NCBI GenBank assembly: GCA_000432335.1
Contig: HF995356.1
Span: forward strand, 1 to 49,459
From: Firmicutes bacterium CAG:646
GTDB taxonomy: Bacteria; Bacillota; Clostridia; Lachnospirales; Lachnospiraceae
Reading direction: 5' to 3'
Length of the DNA stretch: 49,459 bases
Positions 15,690 to 24,077 of this stretch are shown here, one piece after another; position 1 is the stretch's first letter, and the number at the start of each line of letters is the position of its first letter. A program made the translations under genes and the position numbers. The notes below the pieces were generated by a model that searched no databases, had not been told where the DNA came from, and was given only the letters and a program-made list of their open reading frames with translations.

Positions 15690-16150
15690 TGAGAGTACTG
15701 GGATTGGATTATGGATCGAAGACGGTGGGGGTCGCCGTCAGCGATCCATTGGGTCTGACTGCGCAGGGCGTAGAGATCATCCGGAGAAAGTCTGAGAATA
15801 AGATGCGTCAGACACTGGCGCGGATCGAGGAACTGATCCGGGAATATCAGGTAGAAAAGATTGTGCTGGGATTACCAAAGAATATGAACAATACACTGGG
15901 AGACAGGGCCGAAAAATCTCTGGAGCTTAAGAAAACGCTGGAGAGAAGGACGGGTCTGGCTGTTGTGATGTGGGACGAGCGATTGACGACGGTTTCAGCC
16001 AATCGTGTTCTTATGGAGACTGGTGTGCGTCGGGAAAAACGCAAAGATTATGTAGACGAGATTGCAGCTATTTTTATTTTGCAGAATTATCTGGATTATA
16101 TGTATCACACAGAAAAGCAGAATCCAGCAGAAGAAAAAGAGCAGGAATAA
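15689..16150 (+). CDS. ruvX: Holliday junction resolvase-like protein RuvX (YqgF)
   Basis: An RNase H-fold nuclease family essential in many bacteria and linked both to Holliday junction cleavage and to 16S rRNA 5' processing. It has 153 residues, a normal size. It starts MRVLGLDYGSKTVGVAVSDP with the first catalytic Asp; VLGLPKNMNNTLGDRAE and VMWDERLTT hold the middle motif, and the third acidic motif is DEIAAIFILQNYL. The ATG overlaps the ireB stop (TGATG), so the two are translationally coupled. Confidence 0.95.
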   Translation: MRVLGLDYGSKTVGVAVSDPLGLTAQGVEIIRRKSENKMRQTLARIEELIREYQVEKIVLGLPKNMNNTLGDRAEKSLELKKTLERRTGLAVVMWDERLTTVSANRVLMETGVRREKRKDYVDEIAAIFILQNYLDYMYHTEKQNPAEEKEQE

Positions 16151-16207
16151 CAAAAGATCGGTGTAACAGGACCGGAGAAGAATAAAACAGGACGGTAAGG
16201 ATTTACG

Positions 16208-16465
16208 ATGGAGAGAATTAAATTTGTGACAGATACAGGAGAGACTGTGGAATTTTATGTGGAGGAGCAGACCAGAGTGAATGGCGTGGACTATATTCTG
16301 GTGTCTGATTCCATGGAAGAGGAAGCAAATGCCTATATCCTGAAAGATTTATCAGAAGATACAGATCTGGAAGCAGATTACGTGATGGTAGAAGATGAAG
16401 TAGAATTAGAAGCAATATCCAAGGTATTTTCCCAGATGATGGAAGATGTGGATATTGAGATGTAG
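16208..16465 (+). CDS. DUF1292 family protein (YrzB-like)
   Basis: 85 residues, strongly acidic (about a third Asp plus Glu), with the family pattern of short beta strands ending EDEVELEAISKVFSQMMED. It always travels with ireB and ruvX in Firmicutes; its molecular function is not known. It lies 57 bp after ruvX and 30 bp before the RNase J gene. Confidence 0.9.
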   Translation: MERIKFVTDTGETVEFYVEEQTRVNGVDYILVSDSMEEEANAYILKDLSEDTDLEADYVMVEDEVELEAISKVFSQMMEDVDIEM

Positions 16466-16495
16466 ACGTGTTCGGAAATATTATGGAGGTGCTAT

Positions 16496-18160
16496 TTGAA
16501 AAAAAATAACAGTGGAAAATTAAAAATCATTCCTCTGGGCGGATTGGAACAGATTGGAATGAATATTACTGCCTTCGAATATGAAGACAGTATTGTTGTG
16601 GTGGACTGCGGTCTGTCATTCCCGGAGGACGACATGCTGGGAATCGACCTGGTCATCCCGGATATCACATATTTGAAAGATAATTATCAGAAAATTAAAG
16701 GCTTTGTGATCACGCATGGTCATGAGGATCATATTGGGGCGCTGCCTTATGTATTGAAAGAAATTAATGTGCCGATTTATGCTACGAAGCTGACGATCGG
16801 TCTTATTGAAAATAAATTAAAAGAACATAATCTACTTCGTACTACAAAAAGAAAAACCATCAAACATGGACAGTCTATCAATCTGGGCTGTTTTCGTATT
16901 GAATTTATCAAGACAAATCACAGTATCGCAGATGCTTCTGCTCTGGCTATTTATTCTCCGGCCGGCATTGTTGTTCATACGGGAGATTTCAAGGTGGATT
17001 ATACGCCGGTATTTGGTGATGCCATTGATCTTCAGCGATTTGCGGAGATCGGTAAAAAAGGCGTGCTGGCTCTGATGTGCGACAGTACCAATGCGGAGCG
17101 CAAAGGGTTTACCATGTCCGAGCGGACCGTTGGAAAAACCATCGATAATCTGTTTGCAGAGCATAAAAATACGCGAATTATCATCGCAACATTCGCGTCT
17201 AATGTAGATCGGGTACAGCAGATCATCAACTCTGCATACAAATACGGAAGAAAAGTTGTGGTGGAAGGGCGCAGTATGGTCAATGTCATCACTACGGCGT
17301 CGGAGCTGGGATATCTGAATATTCCTGAGAAAACCTTGATTGATATCGATGAAATGAAAAATTATCCTGATGAACAGATCGTTCTGGTTACAACGGGAAG
17401 TCAGGGAGAGTCTATGGCGGCGCTGTCCAGAATGGCGTCCAATATACACAAAAAAGTTTCTATCAAACCGGGAGATACGATTATCTTCAGCTCCAATCCG
17501 ATTCCGGGAAATGAAAAAGCAGTGTCCCGGGTGATCAACGATCTGTCTTCGATGGGAGCCGATGTGATCTTTCAGGATGTGCATGTATCAGGTCATGCGT
17601 GCCAGGAGGAGATTAAGCTGATTTATTCTCTGGTAAAACCGAAGTATGCGATCCCGGTACACGGAGAATACCGTCATCTGAAAGCGCAGGCAGGAATTGC
17701 AGAGAGTCTTGGAATCCCCAAAGAGAATATTTTCCTTATGACCTGCGGAGATGTGATGGAGTTAAACAGCGAATCTGCCGGCATTACCGGAAAGGTTCAT
17801 ACAGGAGCGATTCTGGTGGATGGTCTCGGCGTGGGCGACGTGGGAAATATTGTCCTTCGGGATCGTCAGCATCTGGCAGAGGACGGCATTATGATCGTAG
17901 TGCTTACGCTGGAAAAATACAGCAATCAGCTTTTAGCAGGGCCGGATATCGTTTCCCGGGGATTTGTCTATGTGAGAGAATCCGAGGATCTCATGGGACA
18001 GGCAAAGAGTGTTGTGGAGGATGCTATTGATTCCTGCCTGGACAGAAGAATATCAGACTGGGGTAAGATGAAGTCAGCAATCAAAGATTCTCTGGGAGAA
18101 TTTTTGTGGAAACGTACAAAGAGAAGACCTATGATTTTACCGATTATTATGGAGGCATAA
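16496..18160 (+). CDS. rnj: Ribonuclease J
   Basis: A metallo-beta-lactamase/beta-CASP ribonuclease with 5'-3' exonuclease and endonuclease activity on mRNA and rRNA. It has 554 residues from a TTG start placed by GGAGGTG at 16484-16490. The metal motif is H74-G-H76-E-D78-H79, and further ligands lie in VHTGDFKVDYTP and HVSGHACQEE. The beta-CASP part contains FASNVDRVQQII and TTGSQGESMAALSRMA, and the C-terminal domain begins near residue 450. The short tail is normal. Only one copy is in the window, so J1 versus J2 cannot be decided. Confidence 0.96.
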   Translation: MKKNNSGKLKIIPLGGLEQIGMNITAFEYEDSIVVVDCGLSFPEDDMLGIDLVIPDITYLKDNYQKIKGFVITHGHEDHIGALPYVLKEINVPIYATKLTIGLIENKLKEHNLLRTTKRKTIKHGQSINLGCFRIEFIKTNHSIADASALAIYSPAGIVVHTGDFKVDYTPVFGDAIDLQRFAEIGKKGVLALMCDSTNAERKGFTMSERTVGKTIDNLFAEHKNTRIIIATFASNVDRVQQIINSAYKYGRKVVVEGRSMVNVITTASELGYLNIPEKTLIDIDEMKNYPDEQIVLVTTGSQGESMAALSRMASNIHKKVSIKPGDTIIFSSNPIPGNEKAVSRVINDLSSMGADVIFQDVHVSGHACQEEIKLIYSLVKPKYAIPVHGEYRHLKAQAGIAESLGIPKENIFLMTCGDVMELNSESAGITGKVHTGAILVDGLGVGDVGNIVLRDRQHLAEDGIMIVVLTLEKYSNQLLAGPDIVSRGFVYVRESEDLMGQAKSVVEDAIDSCLDRRISDWGKMKSAIKDSLGEFLWKRTKRRPMILPIIMEA

Positions 18161-18166
18161 GAATCC

Positions 18167-18508
18167 ATGGATAGAGTACAGATGTGTGTAGATTCTCTGA
18201 TCCAGGCGATCAAGGAAGGAGAAGCATATCAGAGGTATTTAAGCTGTGAAGAGAAACTGAGTAAAGATGCGGAACTGAGGAAGAAGATTGACCGTCTGCG
18301 GGCGGACGTTTATCGGTTTAATAACAGTGAGGACGGCAGTGACGATCTGTTTGAGAAGATTGATCAGTTTGAGCGGGAACATCGGGATTTTCGAAAAAAT
18401 CCTCTGGTAAATGAATTCCTTGAGGCAGAACTGGATGTATGCAGGCTTTTACAGAAGGTTTCTGACCGGATACAGAGTGGAGTGCATATCCAGATTCCCC
18501 ATATTTAA
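18167..18508 (+). CDS. YlbF/YmcA family protein
   Basis: 113 residues, all helical, starting with the family-typical VDSLIQAIKEGEAYQRYLSC and containing the ELRKKIDRLRADVYRFNN helix and NPLVNEFLEAELDVCRLLQ near the end. In Bacillus, YlbF, YmcA and YaaT form a complex that binds RNase Y and tunes mRNA decay and development. Here the gene directly follows RNase J (6 bp), which supports an RNA-degradation context. Family assignment is good; the exact partner is inference. Confidence 0.85.
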   Translation: MDRVQMCVDSLIQAIKEGEAYQRYLSCEEKLSKDAELRKKIDRLRADVYRFNNSEDGSDDLFEKIDQFEREHRDFRKNPLVNEFLEAELDVCRLLQKVSDRIQSGVHIQIPHI

Positions 18509-18519
18509 AAAGGAGAATT

Positions 18520-18990
18520 ATGGCAAAAAAGAGGAAAAAAGATACCGCCTATCGGACAGCTGTGAGCGGAGCCAAAAGCGTACTCCGGGTTCTGGTATAT
18601 ATTTGCGTGATTCTGGCAATTATTTTTGCGGGAAAAGCAGCTTATAGTTTCGGTTATCTTGTTTTTGACCAACATCCAATGGCGGCGACAGAGGAAGAAG
18701 GACAGGACGTAACGGTGGTTATCAAGGAAGAAGACAGTGTCTATCAGGTGGGAAAGGTACTGGAAAGTAAAGGTCTGATCGAACGGTCGGATATTTTCTG
18801 GGTACAGGAAAAATTATCTGATCACAGCGGAAAGATTCAGCCGGGCACGTATCTTCTGAATACCTGTCAGACGACGGAAGAGATGTTGGAGATCCTGTCC
18901 GGAGAAAATACAGAAGGACAGCCCTCCCAGGAAGAACAGACAGAGCAGGGTGAGGATTCTGAAAAAGAGCAGGAGGAATCTGAACAGTGA
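18520..18990 (+). CDS. MltG-like membrane protein without catalytic domain
   Basis: 156 residues. A Lys/Arg-rich cytoplasmic start, one membrane helix (about 22-42), then an extracytoplasmic region resembling the N-terminal module of the endolytic transglycosylase MltG: VTVVIKEEDSVYQVGKVLES, GLIERSDIFW, and KIQPGTYLLNTCQTTEEMLEIL. In MltG this module is followed by a catalytic domain of about 200 residues with an essential Glu; here it is followed only by a Glu/Gln/Ser-rich tail and a stop. It lies between the YlbF-family gene and trmR, with the trmR start overlapping its stop. Likely an anchor or cell-wall binding protein, not an enzyme. No sign of a recent frameshift. Confidence 0.8.
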   Translation: MAKKRKKDTAYRTAVSGAKSVLRVLVYICVILAIIFAGKAAYSFGYLVFDQHPMAATEEEGQDVTVVIKEEDSVYQVGKVLESKGLIERSDIFWVQEKLSDHSGKIQPGTYLLNTCQTTEEMLEILSGENTEGQPSQEEQTEQGEDSEKEQEESEQ

Positions 18991-19628
18991 TAGTAGATGA
19001 GAGAATGGTAACGTATATCAATTCTCTGGACGAGGGACATACAGCTTATCTGGAGGAACTGGAGGCGCAGGCGAAACAGGATCATGTTCCCATTATCCGC
19101 AGAGAGATGCAGAGTTTTTTAAAGTTTCTTCTGGCGGCAGTAAGACCAGTCAGGATTTTAGAGGTGGGAACGGCAGTGGGATTTTCTGCGCTTCTGATGT
19201 GCGAATATAATCCGGTGCCCTGCCAGATTGTTACCATAGAAAATTACGAAAAAAGGATTCCCATTGCCAGAGAGAATTTCAAAAAGGCGGGAAGAGACAG
19301 CCAGATAGAACTGATCGCCGGGGATGCGGCAGAGGTGTTAAAAACGTTGGAAGAGCCTTTTGATTTTATCTTTATGGATGCGGCAAAAGGGCAGTATCTT
19401 CATTTTCTTCCTGAGGTGCTGCGTCTGCTTCGCTCCGGTGGGGTTCTTGTTTCTGACAATGTGCTTCAGGAAGGGGATATTATAGAATCCCGTTTTGCCG
19501 TGGAGAGGAGAAACAGAACGATTTATAAGCGGATGCGGGAGTATCTGTATGAATTAAAGCATAATGAACAACTGGTGACTTCCCTGATCCCTCTGGGAGA
19601 CGGAGTTGCCTTAAGTACAAAGCGATAG
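18987..19628 (+). CDS. trmR: tRNA 5-hydroxyuridine methyltransferase TrmR (YrrM-like)
   Basis: SAM-dependent O-methyltransferase of the COMT family (Methyltransf_3). It has 213 residues from GTG 18987, 10 bp after AGGAGG; ATG 19005 is an alternative. Motif I is ILEVGTAVGFSALLM, and the metal/SAM motif is DFIFMDAAKGQY, followed by GGVLVSDNVLQ. In Bacillus YrrM (TrmR) methylates 5-hydroxyuridine at position 34 to 5-methoxyuridine. The next gene encodes the U32 protein that makes 5-hydroxyuridine, so the pair forms a pathway. Confidence 0.88.
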   Translation: MIVDERMVTYINSLDEGHTAYLEELEAQAKQDHVPIIRREMQSFLKFLLAAVRPVRILEVGTAVGFSALLMCEYNPVPCQIVTIENYEKRIPIARENFKKAGRDSQIELIAGDAAEVLKTLEEPFDFIFMDAAKGQYLHFLPEVLRLLRSGGVLVSDNVLQEGDIIESRFAVERRNRTIYKRMREYLYELKHNEQLVTSLIPLGDGVALSTKR

Positions 19629-19636
19629 GAGATAGA

Positions 19637-20878
19637 ATGATGAGAATTCCGGAGTTATTGGTTCCGGCAAGCAGTCTGGAAGTGCTGAAGGTGGCGGTCA
19701 TCTTCGGAGCCGATGCAGTTTATATTGGCGGGGAGGCTTTTGGACTTCGCGCAAAAGCAAAGAATTTTTCCATGGAAGATATGAAAGCGGGGATACAGTT
19801 TGCTCATGAACATGGAGTGAAAGTTTATGTGACCGCGAACATACTGGCGCATAATCAGGATCTGGAAGGTGTTAGGAGCTATTTTCAGGAATTGAAGGAG
19901 ATTAGACCGGATGCGCTGATCATCTCAGATCCGGGAGTATTTATGATTGCCAAAGAGGTATGTCCGGAGATTGAGCGGCATATCAGTACTCAGGCAAATA
20001 ACACAAATTACGGTACCTATCAGTTCTGGCATCAGCAGGGTGCAAAACGTGTGGTTTCTGCCAGAGAACTGTCTTTGGAGGAATTGAAAGAGATCAGGAG
20101 CAGGATTTCTGAGGATATGGAGATCGAGACGTTCATCCATGGGGCAATGTGTATCTCCTATTCCGGGAGATGTCTTTTGAGCAATTATCTCACGGGAAGA
20201 GATTCCAATCAGGGGGCATGTACCCATCCCTGCCGCTGGAAATATTCTATTATGGAAGAAAGTCGTCCGGGAGAGTACTTTCCAGTGTTTGAAAATGAGA
20301 GAGGTACTTTTATTTTCAATTCAAAGGATCTGTGCATGATCGAACATATTCCCGATCTGATCGAGGCGGGTATCGACAGCATGAAGATTGAAGGGCGGAT
20401 GAAGACCGCTCTGTATGTGGCAACAGTGGCCCGGACCTATCGGAAAGCCATTGATGACTATCTGAAAGATCCGGCGCTGTATGAGAAAAATATGCCGTGG
20501 TATCAGGAGCAGATTTCCAACTGTACCTATCGGCAGTTTACTACCGGCTTTTTCTATGGAAAACCAACAGAAGAAGCACAGATTTATGATAATAATACGT
20601 ATATCAAAGAATATACTTATCTGGGGATCGTGGGAGAGCAAAACAGCGATGGCTGTTATTGTATTTCTCAGAGAAATAAGTTCTCTGTGGGCGAGACGAT
20701 CGAGGTTATGAAACCCAACGGAGATAATGTGGAAGTGACCGTAAAAAGTATTCAGGATGAAGAGGGGAATTTTATGGAAAGCGCTCCTCATCCACAGCAG
20801 ACCCTGTATATTGATCTGGGGATGGAACTGGATGCTTTCGACATTTTACGGAGAAAAGAACCGGTCACGGAGTTTTAA
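19637..20878 (+). CDS. trhP: tRNA hydroxylation protein TrhP, peptidase U32 family
   Basis: 413 residues of the U32 'peptidase' family, now known in E. coli and Bacillus as prephenate-dependent tRNA hydroxylases making 5-hydroxyuridine at position 34. Visible motifs: ELLVPASSLEVLKVA, DAVYIGGEAFGLRAKAKNF, the U32 signature ETFIHGAMCISYSGRCLLS with GACTHPCRWKY (Cys pairs) and DSMKIEGRMKTALYVA. It follows trmR by 8 bp. Its last 33 bp overlap the 3' end of sigK on the other strand. Confidence 0.9.
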   Translation: MMRIPELLVPASSLEVLKVAVIFGADAVYIGGEAFGLRAKAKNFSMEDMKAGIQFAHEHGVKVYVTANILAHNQDLEGVRSYFQELKEIRPDALIISDPGVFMIAKEVCPEIERHISTQANNTNYGTYQFWHQQGAKRVVSARELSLEELKEIRSRISEDMEIETFIHGAMCISYSGRCLLSNYLTGRDSNQGACTHPCRWKYSIMEESRPGEYFPVFENERGTFIFNSKDLCMIEHIPDLIEAGIDSMKIEGRMKTALYVATVARTYRKAIDDYLKDPALYEKNMPWYQEQISNCTYRQFTTGFFYGKPTEEAQIYDNNTYIKEYTYLGIVGEQNSDGCYCISQRNKFSVGETIEVMKPNGDNVEVTVKSIQDEEGNFMESAPHPQQTLYIDLGMELDAFDILRRKEPVTEF

Positions 20879-21472
20879 GACAGCATTTTTTTCTATGCGG
20901 GAGACGTAGGAGCGGCTGATCCCCAGCCGTTTTCCTATCACCCGCTGGGTCATTTCTGTATTTCCATAAAGACCATATCGATATTTGATCACATCATATT
21001 CCAGTGGAGTAAGCACTTCTTTTAGAAATTGATAAAGTTTTCTGGTATTTTCCTTTTGAATACAAGTCTCTGTAATATCTTCTTCTTTTCCCTCTACAAT
21101 ATCTAAAAGATGAATTTCATTTCCTTCCTTGTCTGTTCCTATGGGCTCATAGAGAGAGACGTCCCGGGAAGTTTTCTTCTTATTTCGAAGCATCATAAGC
21201 AGTTCGTTGTCGATGCAGCGAGCCGCATAAGTTGCCAGTCTGCTTCCTTTCTCCATATCATACGTTGAAACTGCTTTGATCAGTCCGATGGTTCCAATGG
21301 AAATAAGATCTTCCGGATCTTCGTCCAGACCCTGATATTTTTTTACCACATGAGCTACCAGCCGGAGATTTCGCTCGATCAGGATATCTCTGGCTTCCCG
21401 GTCACCCTGTTGGTATTTTTGAAGATAGAATTTTTCCTCTTCTATGGTGAGGGGTTTTTGAAACGTTTTCAA
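20846..21472 (-). CDS. sigK: Late mother-cell sporulation sigma factor SigK
   Basis: 208 residues with full sigma-70 regions 2-4: NLRLVAHVVKKYQG, EDLISIGTIGLIKAVSTYD, LATYAARCIDNELLM, TSRDVSLYEPIGTDKEGNEI and the region-4 helix-turn-helix IGKRLGISRSYVSRIEK. The start is TTG 21472 with AAGGGG upstream; an in-frame TAA five codons earlier excludes a pro-sequence such as the one Bacillus SigK has. The gene is whole, with no skin element. A sequence resembling a sigma-E promoter (ACATTT, 13 bp, CATAGACT; 21526-21500) lies upstream, which would suit mother-cell expression; this is a weak match. It is divergent from the comM-like gene. Confidence 0.9.
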   Translation of the reverse strand: MKTFQKPLTIEEEKFYLQKYQQGDREARDILIERNLRLVAHVVKKYQGLDEDPEDLISIGTIGLIKAVSTYDMEKGSRLATYAARCIDNELLMMLRNKKKTSRDVSLYEPIGTDKEGNEIHLLDIVEGKEEDITETCIQKENTRKLYQFLKEVLTPLEYDVIKYRYGLYGNTEMTQRVIGKRLGISRSYVSRIEKNAVLKLRDRFFSP

Positions 21473-21580
21473 GGCAGCCCCTTGTTATAGATTTTATTTA
21501 GTCTATGCAAAAAAGATAAGAAATGTGCTTTTCCAAGAAGAATCAGAGAGAATCCGGACGTTTTCCGGAAGAAAGGAGTT

Positions 21581-23113
21581 ATGATGTATACAAGTGTAAT
21601 GTCAGCGTCTATGCAGGGACTGGAAGCAGTTTTGGTACAGGTGGAGGTAGATGTGAGTAATGGATTTCCCGGTTTTTTTATCGTGGGGAATCCCAATAGT
21701 CAGGTGAGGGAGGCGCAGGATCGGGTGCGTACGGCGCTGCACAGCAGAAATATCAGTATGCCTCCGAGAAGAATCACGGTAAATCTGTCTCCGGGGGATA
21801 TTCAGAAAACAGGGACAGCATTTGATCTGCCCATAGCTGCAGCCATTATGGAAGCGATGGGGCATCTGCCTCCGGGAGGTCTTCAGGGAGTACTGGTGGC
21901 TGGAGAACTGGGGCTGGACGGGAGAATCCGGGCGGTGCGGGGAATCTTGCCCATGACTGTGATGGCGAGGGAGCAAGGCTGTATTGCCTGCATCGTTCCC
22001 AAAGAAAATTTGAAAGAAGCTGAGATGGTGGAAAATATTCCAGTGGCAGGGGCTTGCAGTCTGGAAGAATTTGTCCAGATCGTGAAGAAAAGAGCATGGA
22101 CAAAGGAAAAGAATCATATAGAAGATAATAAGAGGGAAATGAGCTGGGAGCAGGACTTTGCAGATATCCGCGGGCAAGTTCCAGCCAAGCGGGCGGCGCT
22201 TTTGGCAGCCGCCGGGTTTCATAATCTCTTGCTTATGGGAACACCGGGATCTGGAAAGACCATGATTGCCCGGAGACTTCCGGCGCTTTTGCCCCGGCTG
22301 ACCCGGCAGGAAGCTTTGGAAATTACCGGTATTTACAGTGTGGCAGGTATGTTGTCCCGGGAGCATCCTCTGATTGAGGAGAGACCGTTTCGGTCACCCC
22401 ATCACACAATTTCTCCTCAGGCATTGGCTGGAGGGGGAAGAATCCCTTTGCCGGGAGAGATTACGCTGGCACATCGGGGAGTACTTTTCCTGGATGAATT
22501 GCCGGAGATGTCCAGAAGCAGCCTGGAAATTCTTCGGCAGCCGTTGGAAGAAAAGCAAATCTGGATTGCCAGAACAGGGGGAAGATACTGTTTTCCAGCG
22601 GAATTTCTTCTGGTAGCGGCGATGAATCCCTGTCCCTGCGGGTATTATCCGGACAGAAATAAATGCTGTTGTACGCCGGGGGAAGTAAGCCGTTACTTAA
22701 ATCGGATCAGTCAGCCGCTGTTAGACCGGCTGGATCTGTGCGCGGAAACGACGGCGCCCACCTATGGGGAATTTCGCGCCTTACGAAAAGAGGAAGAGTG
22801 GACAACGAAAAAAATGAAAATACAGGTATCGGAAGCTCAGAAGATACAAAAAGAACGCTACAGGAAAGAAAATTTTCAGTTTAATGGAGAGATTCCCCCA
22901 GAGAAGATTAGTCAGTATTGTGTGACGGATGGTGCAGGGGAAAAACTTTTGCAGGCAGCTTTTACCGATCTGGGAATCAGCGGGAGAGCATGCAACAGGA
23001 TTCTGCGAGTAGCAAAAACGGCGGCGGATCTGGCAGGAAGTGAGATCATTCGGGAGGAACATGTGGGAGAGGCGATCGGATTTCGCAGCATGGATAAACA
23101 GTATTGGAAATGA
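21581..23113 (+). CDS. YifB/ComM-family Mg-chelatase-like AAA+ ATPase
   Basis: 510 residues. An N-terminal LonC-like fold (SVMSASMQGLEAVLVQVEVD, NGFPGFFIVG), the AAA+ core with Walker A GTPGSGKTM (K226), and RSPHHTISPQALAGGG and FLDELPEMSR. A conserved Cys cluster follows (AAMNPCPCGYYPD, KCCCTPGEV). ComM in Haemophilus and Vibrio is a hexameric helicase that drives branch migration during natural transformation. The next gene is dprA, which fits a DNA-uptake role, although this pair is kept in many species not known to be transformable. Confidence 0.92.
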   Translation: MMYTSVMSASMQGLEAVLVQVEVDVSNGFPGFFIVGNPNSQVREAQDRVRTALHSRNISMPPRRITVNLSPGDIQKTGTAFDLPIAAAIMEAMGHLPPGGLQGVLVAGELGLDGRIRAVRGILPMTVMAREQGCIACIVPKENLKEAEMVENIPVAGACSLEEFVQIVKKRAWTKEKNHIEDNKREMSWEQDFADIRGQVPAKRAALLAAAGFHNLLLMGTPGSGKTMIARRLPALLPRLTRQEALEITGIYSVAGMLSREHPLIEERPFRSPHHTISPQALAGGGRIPLPGEITLAHRGVLFLDELPEMSRSSLEILRQPLEEKQIWIARTGGRYCFPAEFLLVAAMNPCPCGYYPDRNKCCCTPGEVSRYLNRISQPLLDRLDLCAETTAPTYGEFRALRKEEEWTTKKMKIQVSEAQKIQKERYRKENFQFNGEIPPEKISQYCVTDGAGEKLLQAAFTDLGISGRACNRILRVAKTAADLAGSEIIREEHVGEAIGFRSMDKQYWK

Positions 23114-23127
23114 AAGGGGGAGAGTGC

Positions 23128-24009
23128 ATGGATACGAAAAGAGAAGTGCAGGTGATTACCCGGCAGGAAGAACAATATCCGGAGAAATTCCGGCAACTTT
23201 CCGATATGCCGGAAAAATTTTGGCTGATGGGAGAATTGCCTCCCGGGAACGCCCCTTGTCTGGCGATTGTGGGTGCAAGAAATTGCAGCAGTTATGGGGA
23301 AAATATGGCGTTTGAGTTTGCAAGACTTCTGGCAGGGGAAGGAGTCTGTATTATCAGCGGTCTGGCGGCCGGTGTGGACGGGGCAGCGCATCGGGGAGCT
23401 CTGGCGGGCGGCGGGAAAACGTATGGAGTGTTGGGATGCGGGGTGGATATCTGTTACCCTTCTGGGAACAGAAAAATTTATGAAAAAATGAAAAAACAGG
23501 GAGGGATTTTATCGGAATATGAGCCGGGAAACCCTCCGCTGGCATATCATTTTCCTAAGAGGAATCGTTTGATCAGCGCACTGGCAGACGCGGTATTGGT
23601 GGTGGAAGCGAAAGAAAAAAGCGGATCGCTGATTACAGCGGATATTGCTTTAGAACAGGGAAGGACGGTTTTTGCCCTTCCAGGGAGAGTGGGGGATCTC
23701 CTGAGCGTGGGGTGCAATCGCCTGATTTATCAGGGGGCAGTGCCAGCGTGGAAACCAGAGATTATTCTGGAGGAGATGAACTGGAAAAAAGGGGGCTTTT
23801 CCCACGGGGAAAAAGAAAAAAAGTGTTTAGGGCTTGCAAGTGAGGATGATTTGGTGTATAGTTGTCTCGATTTGACCCCAAAGACGGTTACACAGCTTCA
23901 GGATGAGACGGGATTGCCTGCGGGACGCCTGCTGACATCGCTGATGCATCTGAAAACTGCCCGGCTGGCAGAAGAACCATGGAAAAATCATTATATTCGG
24001 ATACCGTGA
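23128..24009 (+). CDS. dprA: DNA-processing protein DprA
   Basis: Loads RecA on incoming single-stranded DNA during transformation. It has 293 residues from ATG 23128, which follows GGGGGAGAG; the in-frame TTG at 23104 would overlap the upstream gene. The Rossmann-like core has LAIVGARNCSSYG, IISGLAAGVDGAAHRGAL, PKRNRLISALADAVLVVEA and SGSLITADIALEQGRTVFALPG. A C-terminal winged-helix region (about 230-293) is retained. It lies between the comM-like gene and topA, a common Firmicute order. Confidence 0.95.
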   Translation: MDTKREVQVITRQEEQYPEKFRQLSDMPEKFWLMGELPPGNAPCLAIVGARNCSSYGENMAFEFARLLAGEGVCIISGLAAGVDGAAHRGALAGGGKTYGVLGCGVDICYPSGNRKIYEKMKKQGGILSEYEPGNPPLAYHFPKRNRLISALADAVLVVEAKEKSGSLITADIALEQGRTVFALPGRVGDLLSVGCNRLIYQGAVPAWKPEIILEEMNWKKGGFSHGEKEKKCLGLASEDDLVYSCLDLTPKTVTQLQDETGLPAGRLLTSLMHLKTARLAEEPWKNHYIRIP

Positions 24010-24077
24010 GGGGAAAATGGAAAAAGTACAAATAGGATGAAAATATCCTGTTGTTTGAAAGATCGGGGAGGAAAACA

